DNA of 12,594 nucleotides from Clostridiales bacterium UBA4706 (GCA_002404605.1 DHKA01000064.1:1025-13618), one strand, 5' to 3'. Shown: positions 1 through 6,036, counted from the stretch's first letter. A program made the numbers and translations. Notes: generated by a model from the sequence alone, not told the origin.

Positions 1-2
1 TC

Positions 3-374
3 GGCATCGGCGGCAAGTTCGAGCCGGGGGAGAGCCCGGAGGACTGCCTCCGCCGCGAGGTGCGCGAGGAAACGGGGCTCACGCTCACGCGCTGGCGGTA
101 CCGCGGTCTTGTGACGTTCGTCTCGGACGTGTGGCCGTGCGAATATATGCACCTGTTCACCGCAGACGCGTGGACCGGCGAGCAGCGCCCCTGCGACGAG
201 GGCGAGCTCGCCTGGATCGGCAAGGACGAGCTGCTCACAAAGAAGCTCTGGGCGGGCGATAAAATTTTCCTCCGTCTGCTCGCGGAGGAAGCGCCGTTTT
301 TCTCGCTCAAGCTCGTTTACCGCGGCGAGCAGCTGACCGCCGCCGAGCTGGACGGCAGGCCGCTCACCCTTTGA
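3..374 (+). CDS. NUDIX hydrolase, MutT-like, 5' truncated by the window edge
   Basis: The reading frame is open from base 3 to the TGA at 372-374, giving 123 residues of a protein whose start lies outside the window. Residues 4-26 of the fragment match the complete NUDIX box G-x5-E-x7-R-E-U-x-E-E-x-G-U (it reads GGKFEPGE, seven residues, then REVREETGL), the Mg-binding and catalytic motif that hydrolyses nucleoside diphosphates linked to another moiety. The later part has the WIGKDELLTKKLWAGD stretch and the FFSLKLVY stretch common in small MutT/8-oxo-dGTP diphosphatase-like proteins of Firmicutes. The substrate is therefore probably an oxidised or surplus nucleotide, but sequence alone does not fix it. 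A terminator follows about 20 bp downstream, so it is transcriptionally separate from the surface locus. Confidence 0.9.
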   Translation, partial: GIGGKFEPGESPEDCLRREVREETGLTLTRWRYRGLVTFVSDVWPCEYMHLFTADAWTGEQRPCDEGELAWIGKDELLTKKLWAGDKIFLRLLAEEAPFFSLKLVYRGEQLTAAELDGRPLTL

Positions 375-394
375 TAGAAACATGAGACCTTGAT

Positions 395-422
395 GGGCGG
401 GGCTATGCTCCGCCCGGTTTTT
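395..422 (+). terminator. Rho-independent terminator of the NUDIX gene
   Basis: A 9-bp stem (GGGCGGGGC at 395-403 with GCTCCGCCC at 407-415, one G-U pair, 3-nt loop) is followed by GG and a run of six T. It sits 20 bp after the stop codon of the NUDIX gene. Confidence 0.85.
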
Positions 423-438
423 AATTCAACAAATTATC

Positions 439-619
439 AGGCTGTCGAAAAAGCCTCGCAGAGTTTGCGCCCGCGGGCGCAAATAAAGTTCTGATCATTT
501 TCTCCGGCGACATGTGCGTCGGAGAAAATACTTTTCGGCTCGCCGCAGCCTTTTAAACGAGAGCCCAGCGAAGCGGGTCTCGTTTGAGAGCGTGGCAAAA
601 ATTCTTTTTTGCCACGCTC
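439..619. repeat. Cluster of five consecutive hairpins, intergenic repeat or structured RNA
   Basis: Five inverted repeats lie end to end. (1) 439-456 has 5-bp arms AGGCT/AGCCT. (2) 464-483 is a perfect 20-bp palindrome, TTTGCGCCCGCGGGCGCAAA. (3) 497-529 has 13-bp arms with one G-U pair and a 7-nt loop. (4) 555-585 has 11 paired bases (AAACGAGA and CCC) with one bulged G. (5) 588-619 has a 14-bp perfect stem with a TTCT loop. None is followed by a T-run in the right place, so they are not a terminator series. No coding frame is convincing here. It could be a miniature mobile element remnant, a species-specific intergenic repeat or a structured transcript. The structures are seen; the role is unknown. 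Confidence 0.7.
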
Positions 620-717
620 AAATTATTACCTCTTAATATGGTATGTTTTTACTACTTGCTTCCGGCGCCCCGATTTCTCCGCGGCGACCGCCCACCCATC
701 ACAAGTTACGTATACAC

Positions 718-735
718 ATGTAAAGAAACTTACAT
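718..735. promoter_or_regulatory. Imperfect dyad ATGTAA-N6-TTACAT, possible regulator site
   Basis: ATGTAA (718-723) and TTACAT (730-735) are exact inverted arms with a 6-nt spacer, placed about 60 bp upstream of the best promoter in this gap. TTACAT occurs again at 1002-1007. It might be a binding site for the adjacent TetR-type regulator or another factor. No direct evidence of binding. Confidence 0.3.
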
Positions 736-742
736 ATGTTAG

Positions 743-756
743 ATACCGGACATAAA
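743..756 (+). repeat. Direct repeat copy 1, ATACCGGACATAAA
   Basis: The 14-mer ATACCGGACATAAA recurs exactly at 1009-1022. Both copies are preceded by TTACATA (730-736 and 1002-1008, the second directly adjacent). The two copies bracket the promoter, leader hairpin and palindrome ahead of the TetR gene. Confidence 0.6.
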
Positions 757-795
757 ATTTTAACGGAATTATGATTGCAAAATGAGGAAAAGGGG

Positions 796-824
796 TTGTT
801 TTTCTCTGGCACGCATGCTATACT
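796..824 (+). promoter_or_regulatory. Candidate sigma-A promoter with extended -10, upstream of the TetR gene
   Basis: TTGTTT (796-801) as -35 is separated by exactly 17 nt from TATACT (819-824) as -10, and the -10 is preceded by TGC, an extended -10 element. The transcript would start near 831 and carry about 230 nt of leader before the GTG of the TetR gene. This is the best promoter match seen between 423 and 1062; it is a pattern call only. Confidence 0.5.
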
Positions 825-923
825 GACGATGCACTCCAGAAAGCTGGCTGCACCATCGAAAGACGGGTTGTGTAACAAAATACGTTGTTTTGTTTGGAAA
901 ATCGAATCATTCGTCCAAAAACC

Positions 924-959
924 CCGGAAAAGCGGATGCGGATCTGCTATTTTTTCCGG
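924..959 (+). promoter_or_regulatory. Leader hairpin upstream of the TetR gene
   Basis: CCGGAAAA (924-931) pairs with TTTTCCGG (952-959). Inside it GCGGAT (932-937) pairs with ATCTGC (942-947, one G-U pair) across a GCGG loop, leaving a 4-nt bulge. It would form in the leader RNA of the proposed 796-824 promoter. It lacks a downstream T-run, so it is not a simple terminator. Confidence 0.45.
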
Positions 960-966
960 TACGGCG

Positions 967-980
967 TAAGTGATCACTTA
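967..980. promoter_or_regulatory. Perfect 14-bp palindrome TAAGTGATCACTTA, candidate TetR operator
   Basis: TAAGTGATCACTTA is a perfect inverted repeat located 82 bp upstream of the chosen start codon of the TetR-family gene. TetR-family dimers typically bind palindromes of this length next to their own gene, so autoregulation is a reasonable inference. If the 796-824 promoter is the real one, the site is well downstream of the start point and would act as a roadblock; a nearer promoter is also possible. Confidence 0.45.
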
Positions 981-1008
981 TTTACCGCAGCGCGATTTGC
1001 TTTACATA

Positions 1009-1022
1009 ATACCGGACATAAA
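1009..1022 (+). repeat. Direct repeat copy 2, ATACCGGACATAAA
   Basis: Exact second copy of the 14-mer at 743-756, directly preceded by TTACATA. It lies 41 bp upstream of the TetR gene start and immediately before the tandem 15-bp repeat. Confidence 0.6.
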
Positions 1023-1025
1023 CTT

Positions 1026-1055
1026 ACCCATACATAGGATACCCATACATAGGAG
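1026..1055 (+). repeat. Tandem 15-bp repeat carrying the TetR gene ribosome binding site
   Basis: ACCCATACATAGGAT (1026-1040) is followed directly by ACCCATACATAGGAG (1041-1055), identical at 14 of 15 positions. The second unit ends in AGGAG, a good Shine-Dalgarno sequence 7 nt before the GTG start at 1063. The first unit ends in AGGAT and is a weaker site. Copy number change here could alter spacing from upstream control sites or offer a second ribosome docking site. Confidence 0.75.
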
Positions 1056-1062
1056 CACCCAC

Positions 1063-1680
1063 GTGGAACAAAAAGAGATCCGACAGGCGTTCATTCAAAG
1101 CGCCATCCATGTCGTCGCGCAGCAGGGTCTTGTGAAGGCGACGACCAAAGCCATCGCCGCCGCAGCCGGTCTCAACGAAGCATACATTTATAAATGCTTC
1201 CGCGGGAAAGACGAGCTGCTCGCCGCGGCGCTGCGCCAGGAGGATGAGGGGTTTGCAAACCTTCTTCGTGAAACGTTTCCAATCATGCGCAATTTGACTC
1301 TCACATGGAAAGAACGCTGTTTTATTCTCTGGAAGAACAGCTGGGACTTCATCCTGCAAAAGGATGATGAATGCATTTTTTATCTCCGATACTATTACTC
1401 CGCCGATTTTAACGTGCACGCGCGCGAGGAGCATTTGGCGTACTTCCATGCGCTGGTTCGCCGTGTCACCTATGTTTTCCGGCCGGATACCGACGTATAC
1501 ATGCTCACGCATCAGATGTTTGAGACCATGCTCGCCTTCGCTGCGCACGTCATGGCGGGCGAAATGGAAGACAACGACCTTACAACGGAACGGACCTTCG
1601 AGCAGATCTACAGCTTTGTCGCGCCCCACTTCCGTGCCGAACTCACCGCGGAAGATGGAAAGGAACCGACTGCCGTATGA
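1063..1680 (+). CDS. TetR/AcrR-family transcriptional regulator
   Basis: This 205-residue protein has a typical TetR N-terminal helix-turn-helix. Residues about 5-58 contain the pattern with KATTKAIAAAAGLN, then AYIYKCF and GKDELL, corresponding to the family consensus tT-x-IA-x-aG-x-lY-x-hF-x-sKe-Ll. The rest is an all-helical ligand and dimer domain, with an aromatic FYLRYYYS stretch often seen in Clostridia members. The frame is open upstream to a GTG at 970, but the GTG at 1063 is preferred because AGGAG lies 7 nt before it and the family domain begins there. Its stop overlaps the next start in ATGA, so translation of the signal peptidase is probably coupled to it. It is the likely local regulator of the locus; the ligand is unknown. 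Confidence 0.9.
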   Translation: MEQKEIRQAFIQSAIHVVAQQGLVKATTKAIAAAAGLNEAYIYKCFRGKDELLAAALRQEDEGFANLLRETFPIMRNLTLTWKERCFILWKNSWDFILQKDDECIFYLRYYYSADFNVHAREEHLAYFHALVRRVTYVFRPDTDVYMLTHQMFETMLAFAAHVMAGEMEDNDLTTERTFEQIYSFVAPHFRAELTAEDGKEPTAV

Positions 1681-2420
1681 AACGCTCGATCAAAAAAACG
1701 TGGAACATCATCAGCACCGTTCTTGTCTCGCTCATCGTGCTGCTGGCGCTGCTGCTGGTGGGCGCGCGCGTCTTCGGTCTGCAGGTGTACACCGTCCTCT
1801 CCGGCTCCATGGAGCCGACGTATCACACCGGCTCTCTGATCTATGTGAAAAAGGTGGACCCGTATACCATCCGGTCCGGACAGGTCATCACCTTCATGCT
1901 CGATGAAAACACCGTCGCCACGCACCGCGTCGTCGCCGTCGTGCCGGACGAGGAGGACCCCTCCGTCATTCGCTTCCGCACGAAGGGCGATGCGAACGAG
2001 ACCGAAGACGGCGGTCTGGTACATTATAAAAACGTCATCGGCACGCCGGTATTCACGATCCCGTATCTCGGCTTCGTCGCCAATTACATCCAGCATCCCC
2101 CCGGCATGTACATAGCCATCGCCGCCGGAGCGATCCTCCTGATGCTCACGTTCCTGCCGGACATCTTCGCCCCGGAGGAGAAGACCGGGACCGAGGAAAA
2201 GCCGCGCCGCTGCCGCGCCGCCGCGGAGGAGAGAGCGCCCCGCCGCGTCCGCCCTGCTGCGGAAGACACTGCTCCGGAGGACATCCCCGCGGAAGAACCC
2301 GCACCGGACACGGAGGAGCTTCCCGCGGAAGAGCCGCAGAAGCGCCGCCGCACCGCGGAGAGTGCGGAAAAAACAAAGAGACGCGCTCGCCCCGCCGAGG
2401 GACGCCACGTCCGCAAATGA
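1677..2420 (+). CDS. sipW: SipW-type (ER-type) signal peptidase I with long charged C-terminal tail
   Basis: A 247-residue membrane serine protease of the SipW/S26B type. The first membrane segment spans about residues 11-33. The catalytic serine is Ser44 in SGSMEP, the ER-type general base is His83 in ATHRVV (bacterial SPase I uses Lys), and Asp105 in KGDANE completes the set as known for B. subtilis SipW. A second membrane segment spans about 143-164. By the known topology the catalytic domain faces outside and residues 165-247 are cytoplasmic. That tail of about 80 residues is rich in E, A, P, R and K and ends in basic clusters, which is longer than usual. The start overlaps the TetR stop by 4 bp. 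Six proteins downstream carry SipW-dependent signal peptides and are its evident substrates. Confidence 0.92.
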   Translation: MKRSIKKTWNIISTVLVSLIVLLALLLVGARVFGLQVYTVLSGSMEPTYHTGSLIYVKKVDPYTIRSGQVITFMLDENTVATHRVVAVVPDEEDPSVIRFRTKGDANETEDGGLVHYKNVIGTPVFTIPYLGFVANYIQHPPGMYIAIAAGAILLMLTFLPDIFAPEEKTGTEEKPRRCRAAAEERAPRRVRPAAEDTAPEDIPAEEPAPDTEELPAEEPQKRRRTAESAEKTKRRARPAEGRHVRK

Positions 2421-2463
2421 TATGGGGAAAAGCCGCAAGGTATCCTATATATTAATTATAAGT

Positions 2464-2491
2464 AAAAAAAACAAAAATTTTTTTTAGGAGG
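2464..2491 (+). promoter_or_regulatory. A8/T8 tract leading into the ribosome binding site of the first TasA-like gene
   Basis: Eight A (2464-2471) and eight T (2478-2485) flank CAAAAA, and the T-run touches AGGAGG (2486-2491). The surrounding 2440-2485 is very AT-rich in an otherwise GC-rich operon. I see no good -35/-10 pair. The A/T dyad could form a weak hairpin just before the Shine-Dalgarno sequence, or act as an intrinsically bent or slippery element. Confidence 0.4.
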
Positions 2492-2496
2492 TTTTC

Positions 2497-3141
2497 GTGA
2501 AAATGAAAACGAAACGCAAAGCCCTGCTTTTGTCCCTCTGCGCGGTGCTGCTTGTTGTGGCGTCTGTCATGGGTACGATGGCGTATCTGGCGGATTCCAA
2601 GACCGTCACCAACACCTTCACCATCGGTCAGGTCAAGATCAAGCTCGACGAAGCCAAGGTCGACACAAACGGCAAGCCTGTTACCCCTGCCGAGCGCGTA
2701 ACGACCAATAGCTACAAGCTGCTCCCCGGCAGTACATACACCAAGGACCCGACCGTCACCGTTAAGTCCGGCAGTGAAGTGTCCTATGTCAAGATGACCG
2801 TTACCTTCAGCTTTGCCGAACAGCTGGACGCCATTTTCGCCCCCAACGGTGCGGCGCTGACCAGCATCTTCAATGGCTATGATGCGGCGAAATGGATCTA
2901 CAAGGGCGAGACCGACGACAAGACCGCCAACACCCGTACTTATGAGTTCTGGTACAAAGAAACGGTCGATGCATCCGCGGGCGATGTAAAGCTGGATGCG
3001 CTGTTTGACTCCATCACCGTCCCTGGCACGATCACCGAGGAACAGCTTGCGACCATTCAAGACATGACCATCACGGTCAACGCTTACGCGATCCAGGCAG
3101 CCAACTTCGCTGACGCTGCCGATGCCTGGAATAATTTCTGA
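2497..3141 (+). CDS. TasA/camelysin-like SipW-dependent secreted protein 1
   Basis: A 214-residue secreted protein. Residues 1-29 form a SipW-type signal peptide: basic start, hydrophobic core, then MGTMA before YLADS. By analogy with B. subtilis TasA the cut is after Ala29. The mature start continues with TNTFTIGQVKIKLDE, the family hallmark (N-x-F-T-x-G-x-V-x-I-x-L). Further on are LLPGSTYTKDPTVTVKSGSEVSYVK, the PG-turn plus YV strand shared by all paralogues here, and a C-terminal strand ITVNAYAIQ followed by AADAW. It is probably a beta-sandwich fibre or matrix subunit. GTG at 2497 is chosen because AGGAGG lies 5 nt upstream; ATG at 2503 is an alternative. It is closest in text to paralogue 4. 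Confidence 0.87.
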   Translation: MKMKTKRKALLLSLCAVLLVVASVMGTMAYLADSKTVTNTFTIGQVKIKLDEAKVDTNGKPVTPAERVTTNSYKLLPGSTYTKDPTVTVKSGSEVSYVKMTVTFSFAEQLDAIFAPNGAALTSIFNGYDAAKWIYKGETDDKTANTRTYEFWYKETVDASAGDVKLDALFDSITVPGTITEEQLATIQDMTITVNAYAIQAANFADAADAWNNF

Positions 3142-3244
3142 ATTCCGCATATCCCCGGCATGACCCAAAGGGAAAAGGATAGACAATATCCGTGAAAATA
3201 TCGCGTTTCCCTGCCAACAATGTAAAAATGGAGGAAGAATCAAA

Positions 3245-3793
3245 ATGAAGCATGCTGCAAAGCGCCGCGGAGTGAGCACCCGCGCGTTCGTCGCCCTGCT
3301 CGCCGTTGTCCTTGTGATCGGCTGCGTTGCCGGCGGCACCGTCGCGTGGCTGACTGCCACGACCGATCCGGTCACGAACATCTTTACCTATGGCAACATC
3401 GACATCACATTGACCGAGACCGAGAGAGAATACAAGATCGTCCCGGGCGCGACGATCGCGAAGGACCCGAAGGTCACGGTCGAAGGCGGCTCCGAAGCCT
3501 GCTGGCTGTTCGTGGAGGTTACCGAAAATAACTGGATCGATGAGCTTAAGTACACGATGGCGACCGGCTGGACGAAACTCGAGAATGGCGTTTTCTACCG
3601 TGAAGTCAGCGCCGACGTTGCTGACCAGGAGTTCGAGGTCCTCAACGGCAACAAGGTTACCGTAGAGCAGAGTCTGACCAAGACGACGGTCGATACTAAG
3701 AAGGCCACCCCGCCCACCCTTACCTTCAAGGCCTATGCCGTGCAGAAGGATGCGGCTGACACCGCCGCTGCCGCTTGGGCGCTTGCCCAGTAA
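3245..3793 (+). CDS. TasA/camelysin-like SipW-dependent secreted protein 2
   Basis: A 182-residue paralogue, the shortest of the set. The signal segment runs to about Ala34 (GGTVA before WLTATT), so the mature protein would start with tryptophan rather than the usual Y/F/A. The hallmark reads TNIFTYGNIDITLTE, followed by VPGATIAKDPKVTVEGGSEACW, then the C-terminal strand LTFKAYAVQ and a final alanine-rich segment with AAAAWALAQ. GGAGGA lies 9 nt before the ATG. A cysteine in the conserved GSE-x2 strand (about residue 85) is not shared with its neighbours. The 103-bp gap to the preceding gene holds no clear terminator, so it is likely co-transcribed. The role as a structural subunit is inferred from family and context. 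Confidence 0.85.
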   Translation: MKHAAKRRGVSTRAFVALLAVVLVIGCVAGGTVAWLTATTDPVTNIFTYGNIDITLTETEREYKIVPGATIAKDPKVTVEGGSEACWLFVEVTENNWIDELKYTMATGWTKLENGVFYREVSADVADQEFEVLNGNKVTVEQSLTKTTVDTKKATPPTLTFKAYAVQKDAADTAAAAWALAQ

Positions 3794-3829
3794 GCAGACC
3801 CTTAATACATAATAAGGAGTAACAAGTAC

Positions 3830-4540
3830 ATGAAGAAGAAGATCACCGCGCTGTGCCTCTGCGTCGCCCTTCTGGCGGTCGCCGTCGTGGGCGCCTCCCT
3901 CGCTTACTTCACCGATACCGATGCCAAGGACAACGTCTTCACGTCCGGCAAGGTTGACATCACCCTCGAAGAGAACTTTGAGCAGAACTCCAAGCTCCTC
4001 CCCGCCACAGGCAGCGCCCAGGAGGGCACGCTGGAAAACGGCGTGACGAAGGAAGTTGCCGTTAAGGTCGAGACTGGCTCCGAGGACACCTATGTTCGTG
4101 TTCACATTGCTATCCCCAGCATTCTGGACGATGGCGCGGACACTTTTGACGCTGGCAAGAACGTTCTGCACTTCAACTATGCTCCCGCTTCCATCGGCGA
4201 AGGCAAGTGGGACTGGTCCAAGACCACCGGCGCTCCCTATGAGGGCGACTGGAACTTCTACACCACCACTATCGACGACATCAGCTACAACGTTTACGTT
4301 GTCACCTATGGCACCGCTCTGAAGGCTGGCGAGACCACTCCGGAGTACGCCATGCACCAGGTCTACCTTGACTCCAAGGTCACCAACGCCGACATTGAGA
4401 GCATCAATGAACAGCTCGGCACCGATTGGCAGATCAAGGTCATCGCGGAAGGCACCCAGAGCGCTGGCTTCGACAATGCTTACGCTGCTCTGAACGCTGC
4501 GTTCGGCGTCCCCGGCACCTACACCCCGGCTTGGAACTGA
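3830..4540 (+). CDS. TasA/camelysin-like SipW-dependent secreted protein 3
   Basis: A 236-residue paralogue and the longest of the TasA-like set apart from the wall-anchored one. The signal peptide ends at ASLA (Ala25) before YFTDTDAKDNVFTSGKVDITLEE, a textbook SipW-client start. The following segment lacks the PG turn of its neighbours (it has LENGVTKEVAVKVETGSEDTYVRV) and carries a longer middle domain rich in W and Y (KWDWSK, DWNFYTTTIDD, NVYVVTYG). The C-terminal strand is IKVIAEGTQ followed by AYAALNAAFG and a short tail. AAGGAG lies 10 nt before the ATG. The larger middle suggests a different loop or partner face in a shared fold; this is inference. Confidence 0.87.
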   Translation: MKKKITALCLCVALLAVAVVGASLAYFTDTDAKDNVFTSGKVDITLEENFEQNSKLLPATGSAQEGTLENGVTKEVAVKVETGSEDTYVRVHIAIPSILDDGADTFDAGKNVLHFNYAPASIGEGKWDWSKTTGAPYEGDWNFYTTTIDDISYNVYVVTYGTALKAGETTPEYAMHQVYLDSKVTNADIESINEQLGTDWQIKVIAEGTQSAGFDNAYAALNAAFGVPGTYTPAWN

Positions 4541-4561
4541 TTCGTTCCGGGAAATGAATAA

Positions 4562-4587
4562 GTCAGCGCTCTCACGGGAGCGCTGAC
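4562..4587. other. Intercistronic 10-bp hairpin between TasA-like genes 3 and 4
   Basis: GTCAGCGCTC (4562-4571) and GAGCGCTGAC (4578-4587) form a perfect 10-bp stem with the loop TCACGG. The sequence after it is GGAAAAAGGG, without a T-run on either strand, so it is not a good terminator. Such hairpins in operons often mark RNA processing or protect the 3' end of an upstream segment, giving unequal expression of neighbouring genes. Confidence 0.55.
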
Positions 4588-4611
4588 GGAAAAAGGGAAG
4601 GAAAGAAACCC

Positions 4612-5274
4612 ATGACTAAGAAGAGATTCACCGCAATTCTCCTCTGCGTGACGCTCGTGGCGCTCGCCGCCATCGGCGCTACGTTTGCTTATCTGACCGA
4701 TACCGAGACCGTGAACAATACCTTCACGATCGGCGATGTAAAGATCAAGCTCGATGAGACCAATATCAAGAATCCGGCCGGCGACCGTGTGACCTCCAAC
4801 ACATATGATATTTACCCGGGACTGGTTGTTACGAAAGACCCCACTGTTCACAACACTGGTAAGAACGATGCTTATGTCCGTGCCGTTGTTACTGTTGAGA
4901 ATGGTTTGAACTGGCTGGGCCTGTACAATGATAATGTCTGGACTGCCCCGCAGGAAGCCGCTTTCATGGCAATGATCAACAATGAACTCGGCGAGGGCTG
5001 GGAGCTTATTGACATCGCCTACGATATGTCTGGCCCGAACCATCCTACCAGCGATTTCGTGGCTACTCTGAAATACACCAAGGTTCTGAAAGCTGGCGAA
5101 GATACCACCGCGATGTTCTCTAAGGTTGCGTTCCCGTCTAAGATGACCAACAACGATGTGACGACCCGCATTGCCCAGAACGGAGAATTCGGTATCGATG
5201 TCATCGCTCAAGCCATCCAGGTTGACGGCTTCGACACTTGGGAAGCTGCCTTCACCGCGTTCGACGCGCAGTAA
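4612..5274 (+). CDS. TasA/camelysin-like SipW-dependent secreted protein 4
   Basis: A 220-residue paralogue. The signal peptide ends at GATFA (Ala26) before YLTDTETVNNTFTIGDVKIKLDE. This start and the next block (RVTSNTYDIYPGLVVTKDPTV) are very like those of paralogue 1, pointing to a duplication, but the rest of the protein has diverged. Conserved features are the PG turn, DAYVRAVV strand and the C-terminal strand IDVIAQAIQ, then WEAAFTAFDAQ. AAGGA lies 9 nt before the ATG, and the gene follows a hairpin at 4562-4587. Its middle region (about residues 95-150) is unlike paralogue 1 and may specify a different partner. Function as a fibre or surface subunit is inferred. Confidence 0.87.
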   Translation: MTKKRFTAILLCVTLVALAAIGATFAYLTDTETVNNTFTIGDVKIKLDETNIKNPAGDRVTSNTYDIYPGLVVTKDPTVHNTGKNDAYVRAVVTVENGLNWLGLYNDNVWTAPQEAAFMAMINNELGEGWELIDIAYDMSGPNHPTSDFVATLKYTKVLKAGEDTTAMFSKVAFPSKMTNNDVTTRIAQNGEFGIDVIAQAIQVDGFDTWEAAFTAFDAQ

Positions 5275-5297
5275 TTCCCCCAATATACCAAGTCGAA

Positions 5298-5391
5298 TAT
5301 GGTCTGCACCCCCAAGGGTGCAGACCATAGGAGAGCATCTAAGGCAAAAAGCCCAACGTAGGTGTTCTCCTATGGTCTGAGAAGCCATAGG
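5298..5391 (+). promoter_or_regulatory. Four-segment alternative-hairpin leader before TasA-like gene 5
   Basis: Four segments can pair in exclusive ways. Segment A (5298-5311) pairs with the start of B (5316-5329) in a perfect 14-bp stem with loop CCAA. The later part of B (5321-5340) pairs with C (5360-5379) in a 20-bp stem with two G-U pairs. CCTATGG at the end of C (5369-5375) pairs with D, CCATAGG (5385-5391). A:B and C:D can coexist, while B:C excludes both, the same logic as classical attenuators. A run of six T (5409-5414) lies 17 nt after D, too far for a standard terminator. It could instead be a palindromic insertion element. Confidence 0.6.
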
Positions 5392-5439
5392 GATATGTGT
5401 GAGAAAATTTTTTAAATACGTCCTGAAGGGAGAAAAGCA

Positions 5440-6036
5440 ATGAAGCGCAAAATTTTGATCCTGTCGGTGCTTGTCATCTGCGTCGCCATACTCGCGGCCG
5501 GATCGCTGGCATACTTCACCGCAGACACCAAAGCGCACAACGTGATCACCACCGGCGGTGTGGACATCACTCTCAATGAGTGGGCAAACGAGGACCGCAC
5601 CGAGCCGTTTGAGGACCGCACCGGCGTCATGCCCGGCGCGGAGGTCACGAAGATCGTTGAGGTGGAGAACACCGGCAGCGGCAGCGCCTGGGTGCGCGTG
5701 CAGCTGACGCTCGATGTCTATGACGAAGAGGAAGAGCAGCTCGATCCCCAATACGTCACGCTGGACATCAACGACACGGACTGGACGTACTTTGACGGGT
5801 ACTATTACTATAACCGCGCTCTTGCCCCCGGCGAGACGACCGTCCCCCTGTTCACCACCGTCGCGTTTGACGCGCAGATGGGCAACGAGTACCAGAACTC
5901 CACAGCGTATGTGGATGTGAAAGCGGGCGCGGTGCAGTCCGCCAACAACGGCACGGACGCTCTCTCCGCGACGGGCTGGCCGTCCTTCGCTCCCCCCGAG
6001 CCGACACTCGCCCCGCTCCCCCCGGAAAATCCCTAA
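5440..6036 (+). CDS. TasA/camelysin-like SipW-dependent secreted protein 5
   Basis: A 198-residue paralogue. The signal peptide ends at GSLA (Ala24) before YFTADTKAHNVITTGGVDITLNE. Then come VMPGAEVTKIVEVENTGSGSAWVRVQL, an acidic DEEEEQ stretch, and a Y-rich segment (DGYYYYNRAL). The C-terminal strand VDVKAGAVQ is followed by a proline-rich end of about 15 residues (PPEPTLAPLPPENP), which no other paralogue has and which could be a flexible spacer or wall-interacting end. AAGGGAG lies 7 nt before the ATG. Its stop codon overlaps the ribosome binding site of the adhesin gene in TAAGGAGG, with only 12 bp between the genes, so the two are probably made together. Confidence 0.87.
   Translation: MKRKILILSVLVICVAILAAGSLAYFTADTKAHNVITTGGVDITLNEWANEDRTEPFEDRTGVMPGAEVTKIVEVENTGSGSAWVRVQLTLDVYDEEEEQLDPQYVTLDINDTDWTYFDGYYYYNRALAPGETTVPLFTTVAFDAQMGNEYQNSTAYVDVKAGAVQSANNGTDALSATGWPSFAPPEPTLAPLPPENP

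Noticed and set aside
588..619. Hairpin 5 of the intergenic cluster as a transcription terminator
   Set aside because: The stem is strong, but the T-run is part of the stem and the sequence after it is AAATTATT, so it is better seen as part of the hairpin cluster.
775..969. Open frame of 64 codons from a TTG at 775
   Set aside because: No ribosome site, low-complexity content, no recognisable family, and it overlaps the promoter and hairpin region.
970..1062. N-terminal extension of the TetR protein from a GTG at 970
   Set aside because: The extension encodes 31 residues covering the palindrome and the tandem repeat, has no ribosome site, and precedes the normal family start. GTG 1063 has AGGAG 7 nt upstream.
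2440..2485. Internal promoter before TasA-like gene 1
   Set aside because: TATATT or TATAAG could serve as -10, but no -35-like sequence lies 16-18 nt upstream of either.
3077..4357. Long minus-strand open frame opposite TasA-like genes 2 and 3
   Set aside because: It lies antisense to well-supported secreted proteins, spans a gene boundary and shows no family features; long antisense frames are expected in GC-rich coding DNA.
4519..5751. Minus-strand open frame of about 410 codons opposite TasA-like genes 4 and 5
   Set aside because: It runs through the hairpin leader and two real genes on the other strand, with no recognisable domain. The same reasoning removes those at 6064-7455, 7957-8985 and 10029-11207.
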